From assembly GCA_029339505.1 (NCBI GenBank), contig JAQISU010000081.1, forward strand, positions 14,421,001 to 14,485,000: a stretch of 64,000 bases of DNA, in the 5' to 3' direction. Every line of letters begins with the position of its first letter. Within the stretch, counting starts at the first letter, position 1. A program made the position numbers and the translations under genes. The notes beneath the pieces are model-generated. The model had not been told where the DNA came from. It saw only the letters and a program-made list of their open reading frames with translations, and did not search any database. This document shows, piece by piece, positions 1 to 12,246 of this stretch. The stretch is from Unio delphinus. Its lineage: Eukaryota; Mollusca; Bivalvia; Unionida; Unionidae.

Positions 1-121
1 GCAAGCTCTCTCACATAATTAAATTAGCCAAATCTTAGACTTGAACCCACGCAGACAGAGGTGAGATGGCAGTGATCTGTAACGGTGAGCGCTTTACACC
101 ACTCAGCCACTCGGGGGCCCC
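1..121 (-). mobile_element. tRNA-headed SINE (family S1), copy 1, truncated by window edge
   Basis: Reverse complement of GGCCCCCGAGTGGCTGAGTG followed by GTAAAGCGCTCACCGTTACAG. It contains the A-box-like TGGCTGAGTGG and B-box-like GGGTTCAAGTC of a tRNA promoter, then the conserved SINE body. The body continues beyond position 1. Confidence 0.75.
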
Positions 122-483
122 CTCTTTCATTGTATTGGCATGTCAGTAATTCAAATTTGTAAGTAATGTACAGAAACCCCTAAGGAATCTTGTTACAAAT
201 TTAATAATATTAATTGAGTGGGTTTTCTTTTTGTTTTCTTTTTTTTAACAAACTGTTTAACTGACACAAATTAATTGTAAATAATACAAATATAGTTACA
301 TGATGTTCCTTTACTGACATGTTTGACATGTGCCAAATTTGCCAACACTGTTGACATTGAAATGTGATAAAAATTTGGGCCAAATCCAACTTTCAGAATA
401 ATTTTGGATTAAAAACTAGAAAATTGCAGATGTCATGTTTTAGTTATTTACTAATGTATGTGAATGTATTTCCTGGTAAAACT

Positions 484-690
484 GATATTTTCTCATCTGT
501 TGAACAAGTGTTTCAAGTTTACTAAATATTTTCTCATCTGTTGAATAAGTGTTTCAAGTTTACTAAATATTTTCTCATCTGTTGAATAAGTGTTTCAAGT
601 TTACTAAATATTTTCTCATCTGTTGAATAAGTGTTTCAAGTTTACTAAATATTTTCTCATCTGTTGAAGAAGTGTTTTATCTTTACTGGC
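484..690 (+). repeat. 41 bp minisatellite, ~5 units
   Basis: The unit contains TTTTCTCATCTGTTGAATAA GTGTTTCAAGTTTACTAAATA. TCTCATCTG recurs at 491, 532, 573 and onward with one or two mismatches. Confidence 0.9.
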
Positions 691-1149
691 CCTCTCTAGA
701 AACATCCCACTCAGTTTTGAGATTTATCAATAATGAAGCTTAGACTTCAGTATCAAAACTTTGTTTTATTTACAATTGGTTCTCTAATGTCAGTGCAGGG
801 ACTTGCAAAGTATTACCTAGGCTATAGTTTAAGCTTAATCTGAACTTTTTTTTTTAAAACTGCAATTATTACAATAATTAATATCCACATAGCAAATTCA
901 TTTACTATAAAGGTATATGATATTTACAATCGGCGGTGGGGGGGGGGGGGGTGTAAATATTTTCTTGTCTTCTATCTCAAGATAATTAATTTTTTTCCAG
1001 ATAAAATCATGGATATAATATATGGTGCTATTCTACTATGAATCTGAGCTAGATATTTTTCCAACCATTGACAGAAAGAAATTAAACAAAATAATGTCAG
1101 GCCCCTACCCAAGAATATTCAATTATTCATTCCTAATATAATTGGGTAT
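691..1149. other. No gene seen; contains a G-run
   Basis: AT-rich sequence without a supported gene. A G-tract lies at about 934-951 (GGTGGGGGGGGGGGGGTG). Confidence 0.6.
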
Positions 1150-1320
1150 ACCTTGGTATGTATCTCGGTACATTCAGAAATACTGCAGAATAACAGAGTA
1201 CACAATTTGTCTTGGTACATTCAGAAATACAGGAGTAGAACAGACTACAAAATTTTCTTGGTACATTCAGAAATACAGCAGTATACGAGAGTACAAAATA
1301 TTTCTTGGTAACAAGTACTA
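1150..1320 (+). repeat. ~46 bp repeat, 3-4 units
   Basis: The units share CTTGGTACATTCAGAAATAC and AGAGTACAAAAT. The open frame 1142-1372 is produced by them. Confidence 0.8.
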
Positions 1321-1399
1321 TATCATCCTATCTTTCACCAGCAAACATCTGAACATACAGCCAGAAAAGTGACATCAATGTCTAACCATGCTAACATAG

Positions 1400-3136
1400 G
1401 TGAGAAAATATAAGGTTAAAGCATGAATTGGATGACCAATATAAGGATTAATCATGAATCTAATGACCAATATAAGGATTAATCATGAATCTAATGACCA
1501 ATATAAGGATTAAGCTTGAATCTGATGATTAATATAAGGATCACACACGAATCTGATGATCAATATAAGGATTAATCATGAATCTAATGACCAATATAAG
1601 GATTAATCATGAATCTAATGACCAATATAAGGATTAAGCTTGAATCTGATGATTAATATAAGGATCACACACGAATCTGATGATCAATATAAGGTTAAAG
1701 CTCGCTTTGGATGATCAATATGAGGATTAAGCATGAATCTAATGACCAATATAAGGAATAAGCATGAACCTCATGACTAATAAAATCATTAAGCATAAAT
1801 CTGATGACCATTATAAGGATTAGGCATGAATCTGATGACCAATATAAGGATTAATCATGAATCTAATGACCATTATAAGGATTAAGAATGAATCTGAAGA
1901 CGATAATCAGTATTAAGCATGAATCTAATGACCAATATAAGGATTAAGCATGAATCTAATGACCAATATAAGGATTAAGCATGAATCTGATGACCAATAT
2001 AAGGATTAAGCTTGAATCTGATGACAATTGTAATGATTAAGCATGAATCTAATTACCAATGTAAGGATTAAGCACAAATCTAATAATCAATATAAGGATT
2101 AAGCATGAACTGGATGATCAATATAAGGTTAAAGCATGAATCTGATGACCAATATAAGGATTAAGCATGAATCTAATGACCAATATAAGGATTAAGCATG
2201 AATCTGATGACCAATATAAGGATTAAGCTTGAATCTGATGACCAATATAAGGATTAAGCATGAATCTGATGACCAATATAAGGATTAAGCATGAATCTGA
2301 TGACAAATATAAGGATTAAGCATGAATCTAATGACCAATATAAGGATTAATCATGAATCTGATGACCAATATAAGGATTAAGCATGAATCTAATGACCAA
2401 TATAAGGATTAGGCATGAATCTGATGACCAATATAAGGATTAATCATGAATCTGATGACCAGTATAAGGATTAAGCATGAATCTGATGACCAATAAAAGG
2501 ATTAAGCATGAATTGGATAATCAATATAAGGATTACGCATGAATTGGATAATCAATATAAGGATTACGCATGAATTGGATGATCACTATAAGGTTAAAGC
2601 ATGAATCTGATGACCAATATAAGGATTAAGCATGAATCTAATGACCAATATAAGGATTAATCATGAATCTAATGACTAATATAAGGATTAGGCATGAATC
2701 TGATGACCAATATAAGGATTAATCATGAATCTAATGACTAATATAAAGATTAAGCATGAATTGGATGATCAATATAAGGTATAAGCATGAATTGGATGAT
2801 CAATATAAGGTTAAAGCATGAATCTGATGATCAATATAAGGATTAAGCATGAATCTAATGACCAATATAAGGATAAGGCATGAATCTATTGACCATTATA
2901 AGGATTAAGCATGAATATAATGACCAATATTAGGATTAATCATGAATCTAGTGATCATTATAAGGATCAAGCATGAATCTAATGACCAATATAAGGATTA
3001 TGCATGAAATGGATAATCAATATAAGGATTGGGCATGAATCTGATGACCAATATAAGATAAAAGCATGAATCTGATGACCAATATAAGATAAAAGCATGA
3101 ATCTGATGACCAATATAAGGATTAAGCATGAATCTG
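1400..3136 (+). repeat. 31 bp minisatellite, ~55 units
   Basis: The unit is ATAAGGATTAAGCATGAATC TGATGACCAAT with common variants (AATCATG, TCTAATGACC, TTGGATGATC). Variants occur in short runs, showing local block duplications (for example 1440-1540 repeated at 1560-1690). The ORF 2979-3194 is partly this repeat. Confidence 0.95.
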
Positions 3137-4004
3137 TTTTATTTGCAGGTGGTTTCTCCATCAGGTTTGACAACAGTGTATGTTCCAAATACACTTTATT
3201 TTGTACGTAATGTCCATTTCACTTACCCCAGAATCTGTGCCTTCTTTCTTTCCCCAATATCCACTTCTATGTACACATTTATGAACTGTATCTTTCTTGT
3301 GCTGGCAGTACAATCCTCAGAGTCAGATATCAAAATGTGCTTATCCTGTCCAATTAATTAAAAGCAAAACATTAAATATGAAAAAGCAAAATACTTCATG
3401 TTGGTCAAAGCAAGACAATTAAAAAGAAGTTATATATAATAACGATATAGCGACTACATCTGATGGAAATGTTAATACTTACTGGCTTGAATGTGTGTGG
3501 AACCATATTCAGAGACCTACACAAAGTGTGTTTTCTGGAAAGCTAGTTTTGGAGAAACTATAACACAAAAATTGGTTTCCATGGAGTGCCCCTATTTTAC
3601 ATAATGTTTAACGTCAAGACAAGCCATTTAAGCAATGTATCATCTAGACTTTGCAAGAATGGGGTTGGGGTTTTAGTGCAAAACTATGTGCTCTAATAAT
3701 TCAGTTACAAACTTAAATAGACAATGAAAGTTCAAAAGCTGTAATCATCCCTGACATGTATCAGTAGATGATAAAACCGCATTATAACAGGCTTAGTTAT
3801 AATACAAATCTGGACCAGGGTATGACTCGTATAATGTTACAATTTCACCGAATGAAGCAATATAAAGTTTTAGTGCCAAAACTAACAAGAGTTTTATTAA
3901 ATTTTTTTTATAAAATCTGGAAAATTCTTGAAGAAATAAAATGAATTTGTGAAGAGTTTATATTTGTGATTTTTTATCTACCTGACAAGGTTCTCAAGGA
4001 CATT
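3137..4004. other. No gene seen
   Basis: Short frames only (for example 3128-3361 plus) and no splice-bounded exon or family match. AT-rich unique sequence between a minisatellite and a MITE. Confidence 0.5.
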
Positions 4005-4185
4005 TACAATTTGTACTCACTTAAAAATTGAGTCAAATTGTAAACAGCAAATATCCTGATCTGTCATAGCTAAATGCACCTGCAGATCAGGGTCTATATT
4101 GTTATTGTTTGACTGATTTACTATTAATAAACTACATAGACCCAGATCTGCTGCATCATACCGTTGTATGTAATGAATGTTCAGA
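4005..4185. mobile_element. MITE family M1, copy 1 (degraded ends)
   Basis: It contains the M1 hairpin arms ATCCTGATCTGTCATAGCTA / CACCTGCAGATCAGGGTC and the second arm pair starting GACCCAGATCTGC. The outer TIR is reduced to TACTCACTTAAAAATTGAG. The minus-strand frame 4017-4199 arises from it. Confidence 0.65.
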
Positions 4186-4280
4186 ACCCACATATTCATG
4201 TCAAGAAATTCTCCAAGAAATTCAAATCTCAGTATCTTGAGTACTATCTGACTGATACGTTAAAAGAATATAAGGACAAT

Positions 4281-4772
4281 GGAGATCTGCTATCAAAAAG
4301 GTCTTGGTCAGGTATCTGCTACATTAAATGGAGATCTGCTATCAAAAAGGTCTTGTGTCAGTGTTTGCTAGATTAAATGGAGATCTGCTATCAAAACGGT
4401 CTTGTGTCAGTGTTTGCTACATTAAATGGAGATCTGCAATCAAGAAGGTCTTGTGTCAGTGTTTGCTACATTAAATGGAGATCTGCTATCAAAAAGGTCT
4501 TGGGTCAGGTGTCTGCTACATTAAATGGAGATCTGCTATCAAAACGGTCTTGTGTCAGTGTTTGCTACATTAAATGGAGATCTGCTATCAAAAAGGTCTT
4601 GGGTCAGGTGTCTGCTACATTAAATGGAGATCTGCTATCAAAACGGTCTTGTGTCAGGTGTCTGCTACATTAAATGGAGATCTGCTATCAAAACGGTCTT
4701 GTGTCAGGTGTCTGCTACATTAAATGGAGATCTGCTATCAAAAAGGTCTTGGGTCAGGTGTCTGCTACATTA
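4281..4772 (+). repeat. 49/50 bp minisatellite, ~10 units
   Basis: The unit starts GGAGATCTGCTATCAAAAAG and continues GTCTTG(T/G)GTCAG(G)TGT(T/C)TGCTACATTAAAT. Two unit types differ by one base in length (GTGTCAGTGTTTGC and GGGTCAGGTGTCTGC) and alternate in part of the array. The frame 4377-4673 is an artefact of the array. Confidence 0.9.
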
Positions 4773-5054
4773 ATTGAATACAATGAATACCCATGAATTG
4801 AAAGTGATTTAATTAAAGTACATGACTTTCAGAGTGAACAGCTTAACACAGATTTTCCATCTAGTTCTTGATGACACGATTGCCTTAAAGAAAAAAAAAC
4901 GATATATATGTCTCATCCTTTCATGATGGCTAAAAGCATCATGAAAAGATTTTGCAAACATCCGATTTCTTCAAGTAATTTGCAGCGCATTATTTATGCA
5001 TCAGAAAAGCTGACAATAAAGATGTCAGACATGAACCTCTGTGAGAATGCTTTA

Positions 5055-5057
<3 letters not shown>

Positions 5058-5118
<61 letters not shown>

Positions 5119-5134
5119 CACACACACACACATG
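5058..5134 (+). repeat. (TA)n plus (CA)n microsatellite
   Basis: About 30 TA dinucleotides followed by CATACACACACACACACA. The minus frame with alternating Tyr/Ile is an artefact. Confidence 0.95.
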
Positions 5135-5739
5135 ATGAAGTGTAAAATAACTAAAAATATTGGTGAAATATTTTTCATATACTGTACTTGCAATTCCTAT
5201 ATTTTCATGTGAAAATTACATACTCATATTTTCAAATGTGAAAATACAATACTTCCCATCATGCCATGTGATGCTTGGATGTGTGTGCCAACAGAAATGA
5301 TATTTGCCACAAAACAAAAACTCACTTTGTGAGCATGAACAATAAATGAAACTTCATTACCTCTAAGGCATGCTTTTGTGGTCAGATAGAGTGCAAGTTT
5401 ACAAAACATCAAAATGTTATTTATAGCTAAAAATGAGTATGCCCCAAATCAAATTCTTTTATATCTCTGATACTGTCATGCTCAGTGACTAATATTCAAG
5501 TGAACTTATGAAAAGAGTTAGTACTTGCGGTGTGCAGAAGTGTGAGTTTAAATCTGTGAAACTATGATTCTGAAGAAAGTTTGGAAAGCAATTAAAATAA
5601 ATTTTATTTTCCTATCTTGATATTGGATTTCCTGTGCTACAAAAAAACAATATATTTTAACTTGTGGCTCTGCCACTTGTTAAAGTATGTTTTATTTTAC
5701 CAATCAATAAATTGTAACTAGCATCAACTTTCTCTCTCT

Positions 5740-5787
5740 CTTCTATGTATGTATGTATGTATGTATGTATGTATGTATGTATGTATC
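5740..5787 (+). repeat. (TATG)n microsatellite
   Basis: About eleven TATG units directly before the 71 bp array. Confidence 0.95.
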
Positions 5788-5789
5788 AA

Positions 5790-7160
5790 TTCATTTATTA
5801 AGCTGTTTATTTTTTGGGTTGTTGTAATAGTGTGTAAAGCTATGTGTTTGAGTATATCACTGTTATTCATTTATTAAGCTGTACATTTTTCTTTGTTGAA
5901 CTGGAAACCAAGCTGTGTTTGAGTATATCACTGTTGTTCATTTATTAAGCTGTACATTTTTCTTTGTTGAATTGGAAACCAAGCTGTGTTTGAGTATATC
6001 ACTGTTGTTCATTTATTAAGCTGTGTGTTTTTCTTTGTTGAATTGGAAACCAAGCTGTGTTTGAGTATATCACTGTTGTTCATTTATTAAGCTGTATGTT
6101 TTTCTTTGCTGAATTGGAAACCAAGCTGTGTTTGAGTATATCACTGTTGTTCATTTATTAAGCTGTATGTTTTTCTTTGCTGAATTGGAAACCAAGCTGT
6201 GTTTGAGTATATCACTGTTATTCATTTATTAAGCTGTACATGTTTTTGCTGTTGTAATGGTGTGTAAAGCTGTGCATTTGAGTATATCACTGTTGTTCAT
6301 TTATTAAGCTGTATGTTTTTCTTTGCTGAATTGGAAACCAAGCTGTGTTTGAGTATATCACTGTTGTTCATTTATTAAGCTGTATGTTTTTCTTTGCTGA
6401 ATTGGAAACCAAGCTGTGTTTGAGTATATCACTGTTGTTCATTTATTAAGCTGTACATTTTTCTTTGTTGAATTGGAAACCAAGCTGTGTTCGAGTATAT
6501 CACTGTTGTTCATTTATTAAGCTGTACGTTTTTCTTTGTTGAATTGGAAACCAAGCCGTGTTTGAGTATATCACTGTTGTTCATTTATTAAGCTGTATGT
6601 TTTTCTTTGTTGAATTGGAAACCAAGCTGTGTTTGAGTATATCACTGTTGTTCATTTATTAAGCTGTACATTTTTCTTTGTTGAATTGGAAACCAAGCTG
6701 TGTTTGAGTATATCACTGTTGTTCATTTATTAAGCTGTACGTTTTTCTTTGTTGAATTGGAAACCAAGCTGTGTTTGAGTATATCACTGTTGTTCATTTA
6801 TTAAGCTGTATGTTTTTCTTTGTTGAATTGGAAACCAAGCTGTGTTTGAGTATATCACTGTTGTTCATTTATTAAGCTGTACGTTTTTCTTTGTTGAATT
6901 GGAAACCAAGCTGTGTTTGAGTATACCACTGTTGTTCATTTATTAAGCTGTACGTTTTTCTTTGTTGAATTAGAAACCAAGCTGTGTTTGAGTATATCAC
7001 TGTTGTTCATTTATTAAGCTGTATGTTTATCTTTGTTGAATTGGAAACCAAGCTGTGTATTTGAGTATATCACTGTTGTTCATTTATTAAGCTGTACGTT
7101 TATCTTTGTTGAATTGGAAACAAAGCTGTGTGTTTGAGTATATCACTGTTATGTTTCTTC
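5790..7160 (+). repeat. 71 bp minisatellite, ~19 units
   Basis: The unit contains TGTTCATTTATTAAGCTGTA, TTTTTCTTTGTTGAATTGGA and AACCAAGCTGTGTTTGAGTA TATCACTG. Units are nearly identical, with TACG/TATG/TACA subtypes. The first and one internal unit are shortened (GTTGTAATGGTGTGTAAAGC). Confidence 0.95.
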
Positions 7161-9285
7161 TCAGGCCTCTAGGCAAAATAAAGTTAAGAAACAAAACGTG
7201 TCATAAGAACCATACATTTACATTCACAAAGAACAGAATGGAGAAATAATGAGGAAATGGGCAACATAACATGATTCATCACAGCAAAATGATAAAATGT
7301 ATCATTGTTATGTTATGTACTAATGATAACTTTGCATTCTAATTCCAAGTTATGTCCATGAAGAAACCAATGTGCGAATGTCTTGTAGTATGAACTCAGA
7401 CACTTAAGCATTAATTTTAAAATATGCCATTACATTGAGCATATTGAAACATCATTTTCTCTAACTTGTGACTTGTGTGTATGATATCATTAAGAGAGTA
7501 TCAAAATAAAAGCATTCAAGCTGGTTGGTTAAAAGTCACCTCACTGCATTTCTGCAAAGGTTTTGTAACATACAAGCCCATACAGTCATCCAATAATGAT
7601 CAATACTGCATGCACGTTTACCCCCAGTCTTCAACAGACAATGCTTAGATTGAATGAAGTTGACATGTATATTTAAGTGTATGACTTGACTATAGGAATT
7701 GCACAGCAACCGAAACATTAGTTACCAAGTGTCTGATTTCATCCAATGTTCCAAAGAAACCCAACCCTACTCTACAGTGAGTTAGGAGTGAAGATTATTT
7801 TGTGATGTGTTTAAGAGGGCATATGACATGCAAAAGATTTTTTGTGGCGAAAAATAAATACCGGTAACTTGCCATTTCATGAAAACTGTTTTCTCTTCAC
7901 TGTTTGAAGACAAGCTCAACACTTGACTCCAACCTCAAAATTCATACACACAATTATATTTGACTTTGACATTAAAAAAAACAGATTTTTATGACTTCAA
8001 GATTCTATGAAGATGTATAAAAATATTCATGTATTTATAAAAAGTAAATAATATATACAGGTATTATGAAAATGAAAATCGCAAATAGATTAATAGATGC
8101 GAATCCAATTGGTGGTTGCACAGAACATCACAAATAAATAACAACAATAAGAACAACAATAATAATAATAATAATAACAACAACAATAGTACAAGAACAT
8201 ATAACTACAACTATATCTAAAGAATATGATGCACTTAGTTGTAAGGAACTAATCATCCTTGAGGCTCTCTGTTATTTACACATCTAGTACCAAAGTTGCA
8301 TACAATAAAATAAGAAACACACAACTCAGTTTGAAAAAAATAAATGAATCAACATTTCCCTCTAATGGGTTTCAATGATAACATAACCGGTCAGGGACCA
8401 GCGGTCACTATACCACACAAGCACATGGGAGAGAACACCTCCACAAACTATCAGACAGCACTTTCTATCAGTTTAAATTAAATCACGTGTAATGGCAACT
8501 CTCTGAAAGAAACCAGTCTGATCGATCCAATATTGCCTCATGTGTAGAACAGGGGTTTAAAACATGCAGCCTGCAAACTGCCAAGTCTAACCTGCGGCAT
8601 ACAAAATGATTGGCATCACAAGGTGGTGCAGTCCTTGGGGCATCAAAAATGCCCTCAGGGTGGTTTGAGCTTGAGCCCTTAGGTGTAGAATAGCAGGACT
8701 AAACCAATCTGGTAGGAAGTCCTTTTCTACTCAAGTGTTTTCAAAGCTACATGCTTATGAAGATGGTTCATAATTAAAGTCTAAAAAAATCGAATGTTGT
8801 ACATAAACCAAGATCTTCAAAAAAATTTGTTTTCATCTTAATGCTTCAGTGATCAATATATCATTTTATCAGTTTTGAATTTAAATGCTGTTTTTAATCA
8901 GATTTTCTTGTCAGGAAAATATAAATGTGGTCAGAAAGACCTATACTAGGAATATGTATTTTTGTCACATTTTAGTCTGTATATTTATGTAGATATGACC
9001 TATTCAAGTTTTTGAGTGGTCAGTTTCTCGTGCATGTTGGTCCACTAATTGGGTTAGACATAAAAGCTTCTATAAAATCTAGCCAACTTATGTTAATCCG
9101 ATTATTCATAAGCTCCCTGCTGAAGTTACCTAAAATATATAAATTTCATTTTATCTAGTTGTTTTCAAAATGTTCATAAAATCTAACCTTTGATGATGGG
9201 GATCTAGACAAAACCCACATGGAATGGCTTCGTATTTGAAAGATTTACCTGGATCATATATATTGCTTTGATTTTACTGTACAAC
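7161..9285. other. No gene seen; AAT/AAC microsatellite
   Basis: About 2.1 kb of unique AT-rich DNA. A trinucleotide tract (AATAATAATAATAATAACAA) lies at about 8150-8190. No exon-like frame is supported on either strand. Confidence 0.5.
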
Positions 9286-9442
9286 AATTACTGTATATAC
9301 TCACTTATAAGTCGTCAAACTACAACAACAAAGATCCTTATCTGCTTCCCATAATGCACCTGCATATCAGAGTCTATGTTATCTGTTGATTACACCTAAC
9401 AAACTGCAGTTGGACTCATCTTATAAGCGAGTACATACTGTA
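9286..9442. mobile_element. MITE family M1, copy 2, intact TIRs
   Basis: Left end TACTGTATATACTCACTTAT with AAGTCG, right end ATCTTATAAGCGAGTACATA CTGTA, an inverted pair. Inside it has one hairpin (ATCCTTATCTGC...GCATATCAGAGTC) and AAACTGCAGTTGGACT. The second hairpin is missing. Confidence 0.8.
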
Positions 9443-9484
9443 TTTCTGTCACTTTGAAATTTGCTAAGTTGAGGTTTCAATTGA

Positions 9485-9628
9485 AACAACATGGGCATTA
9501 CAACAACAAAGGAAACAACATGAGCATTACAACAAAGGAAACACATGGGCATTACAACAACAAAGGAAACAACATGGGCATTACAACAATAACAACAACA
9601 AAAAAGGAAACAACATGGGCATTATTAC
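9485..9628 (+). repeat. ~30-40 bp ACA-rich tandem repeat, ~5 units
   Basis: Units of AACAACATGGGCATTACAAC AACAAAGGAA with length variation. The frame 9454-9681 is built from it. Confidence 0.85.
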
Positions 9629-9639
9629 CTAATGTTCGT

Positions 9640-10540
9640 CTTGAAACAACAAAGTATCTCTCAACAGATCTTCAGCCATAAGCCTGCACTTACTATAAGG
9701 GTGAAACATTGTACTGTTTTCCCTTGTGTCTTTATTCCAGACAGTCATATTACTGAATTTTCCAAGTATGTCTGCATGAATCTAAGCCATGCAAAAGAAT
9801 GGCTTAGCGTGCGAAAGATTACAACAAAATTATTCCAACTGAATTCTGAATAGGCTGTCTCCATTTTCATGTTTTTCAATTAGTTATATCTTAGTTATAA
9901 ATATACTGTGGTTGAATGAAGTTGTTGCACAGTACAATAATCAATTAAAATCATTTGAATTTGGCTCTTTCTGTACTCCAAAGTAAATGTCTTCCACATC
10001 AAATACCAGATCTTCCCAAATATGTTAATTCATCTACTAACTTAAGTATGGATATATATGTACAATATTCTTAATTATTTTGTTTTCAAATTTCAATGTG
10101 TGCTTGTTTTTTGTAGTCAAATCATTATATCTGTTGAAAAAAACTTAGATCTTCTAAAGAATATGAGCTATAGAAGTCATCATTATCATTATTAATACAA
10201 TAATCCGCAAATGCTCAAACATTTTTAAAAAATAGGTCTATCATTCCTACATGATTTCCAAAAACTCTAATCATGGTTATGATGGAAATAAATGCCAAAA
10301 AAATTACATCAAACACTTCTAGCATAAACTTTGCAACAAAGTGTAAATATATGTTGCCACATTGTATCATGAAAAAACATCAATTTTATACGATTCCACA
10401 AAAGTTCACAAACAACAGAATGATATAAAATAGATTTATATAAAATAAAAAAATGTTCAAAAATGGCAGTAAGAACATCAAATCTATATCAATGTTCTTT
10501 ATCTGCTAAGAAATTAGGTCTTCACAATAAAACATCATGA
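9640..10540. other. No gene seen
   Basis: AT-rich sequence with only a short plus frame (9632-9853) lacking any family signature. Confidence 0.5.
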
Positions 10541-10768
10541 GGCACCAAGTGGCTGAGTCTAAAGCGCTCACCATTACGGATCACTGCCATCTCACCTCTG
10601 TCTGCGTGGGTTAAAGTCTCTGGTTCAGCCAATGTGGGTATGTGAGAAAGTTTGCCAGTGGCTTCTCATAAGTCGTGGTTCCTTCCAGGGTTTTCTTGGT
10701 TTCTACTGACTGCCATGTATAGCCTATCTTGTGCTGAAAAATGGCGTTAAACCCCTCAACAATAACAA
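10541..10768 (+). mobile_element. SINE family S1, copy 2
   Basis: A head CCAAGTGGCTGAGTCTAAAG, then ATCACTGCCATCTCACCTCT, is followed by a body ending GCCTATCTTGTGCTGAAAAA TGGCGTTAAACCC and an A-rich tail (CAATAACAAAA). The tail is followed closely by stray units of the 31 bp minisatellite. Confidence 0.8.
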
Positions 10769-10814
10769 AACATCAAGCTGTCTGGTAGGAGGCATTCAAA
10801 CAGTGGATGTTTAG

Positions 10815-10880
10815 TGGATTGAATCTGATTACCAATATAAGGATTAGGCATGAATCTGATGACCAATATAAGGATTAGTT
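10815..10880 (+). repeat. Stray units of the 31 bp minisatellite
   Basis: Two units, AATCTGATTACCAATATAAG GATTAGGCATG and AATCTGATGACCAATATAAG GATTA, match the array at 1.4-3.1 kb although they lie 7.7 kb away. They follow the SINE at 10541-10768 closely. Confidence 0.85.
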
Positions 10881-12246
10881 TTCTCCCATATCACTGACAT
10901 TACTTGATGTACAACAATGGATCAGTGAGATTAAGATTGCCAATCAGGCCATATTATAATGTAATTATTTTTTTTTAATACCTTGAAACAACAATTTACT
11001 TTTCAACCACATCTTAACCCATTTATCTACATGGTTACTGATACTGACAAGTGTCAATGAAATTATTCACCTTGAAGATAACGATTCTTTGGTAACATTG
11101 ACTTCCTGATTTCTACATTACTGTATATTGCATTTTAAACAAACAGAACAAGTGAAGTCTCTTTTAGTCAAGTATCACTAGCTATGAGAAATAAATGAAA
11201 GAATGAAGATATACAACAGAAGATGGAGAGATAAAAACATCTCATACAAGAGATCCAAAGCCACAACAAAATTAAGCTATGTTAAGCAAGCAGAAAAATT
11301 AGTCCTAAAGTTTAATTTCCTTAACAGAAACAAATAAGCAATAAAGAGGCCCCGTAATGCCTTTAAGTCTCTGGATTCCAGCCCGCCTGAAAGATGAAAA
11401 ATGTAATTCTGTTTATATATGTATCATAGTCAAAGAGGAGCTCATACAAGTTAATACTCCTTTCTACTCTCTAGGTGGCTACTATTATCCCTGGATGTAA
11501 CCAGTATAAACTGGAGCAAAATCTATAATAGGATGCACTCAAGGGTGGGTGGGTTTAGTAACATAATCAGGCAAAGTATTATCAGAGAAACAGAAGTTGC
11601 TTTAAAAATGTCCTTTCACTTGATCTCATTCCATTCTGAGATTAGGTATGAGGAAATGAAATACCTCGACCTGTATCACCCAACAATTTGAGTCATATCA
11701 CTATGATATCTGCAGTTTGGCACTTTATAGTGATGCCTAGCAATGAGATATCATGTCACAGACATGTGGCATCATGTCCCATTATCCTGATACCATGCAA
11801 ACCGGTCATAATACTAATCTCTTAATGCCGAGTGGAAAGGAAGGCAGCGCTAATACCATTTTTATATGTCTCTAGTATGACTTGACTGAGGTTCAAACCC
11901 ATGACCACCTGCAACCAAGGCAGAAAATGTAACACTTCGGGCACTATACTGGATTTCACCAAGTAGGAAAATGAATGCCCTACTGTAAGGATGATGTTAA
12001 TGTTAGTTTATAACAGTGAGAAAAATTGTTTATATATGGGTGAGGGATATCTGTGTGGGATTTGGCATTTTACTGTCTCAATATCAAATGCTTCTCAGGT
12101 GAATCTATTAAAAGTGACAAATTCATGCCTTGGTCTAAAGTTGTGCTTTCATGATTGAGATGTGGTTATGTCTGTGTAGCTACTGTCAGACCAGTGAGAT
12201 TCAGTTCTTTCCATAGCAAGGCAATGTCACTCAACTGACATTTCAG
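10881..12246. other. No gene seen apart from a SINE-like fragment
   Basis: Mostly unique AT-rich DNA. A stretch at about 11470-11550 (CTGGATGTAACCAGTATAAA) weakly resembles dispersed element R1. Downstream of the 12.2 kb exon no polyadenylation signal is obvious. Confidence 0.4.
11780..11965 (-). mobile_element. Possible SINE-like fragment (weak)
   Basis: The segment carries CCGAGTGGAAAGGAAGGCAG and GAGGTTCAAACCCATGACC, which look like tRNA-promoter boxes. On the minus strand, GGTCATGGGTTTGAACCTCA precedes an A-rich stretch. No second copy is in the window, so the call rests on resemblance only. Confidence 0.3.

Noticed and set aside
1..121. Functional tRNA gene
   Set aside because: The tRNA-like head has promoter boxes but does not form a proper cloverleaf and is joined to a SINE body present in seven copies.
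1400..3136. CRISPR-like array of short repeats
   Set aside because: The 31 bp units are contiguous with no unique spacers, and the DNA is eukaryotic with spliced genes. It is a minisatellite.
4377..4673. 98-codon plus-strand frame
   Set aside because: It consists only of the 49/50 bp minisatellite.
4990..5193. Frame with a long Tyr/Ile run
   Set aside because: It is the translation of a (TA)n microsatellite.
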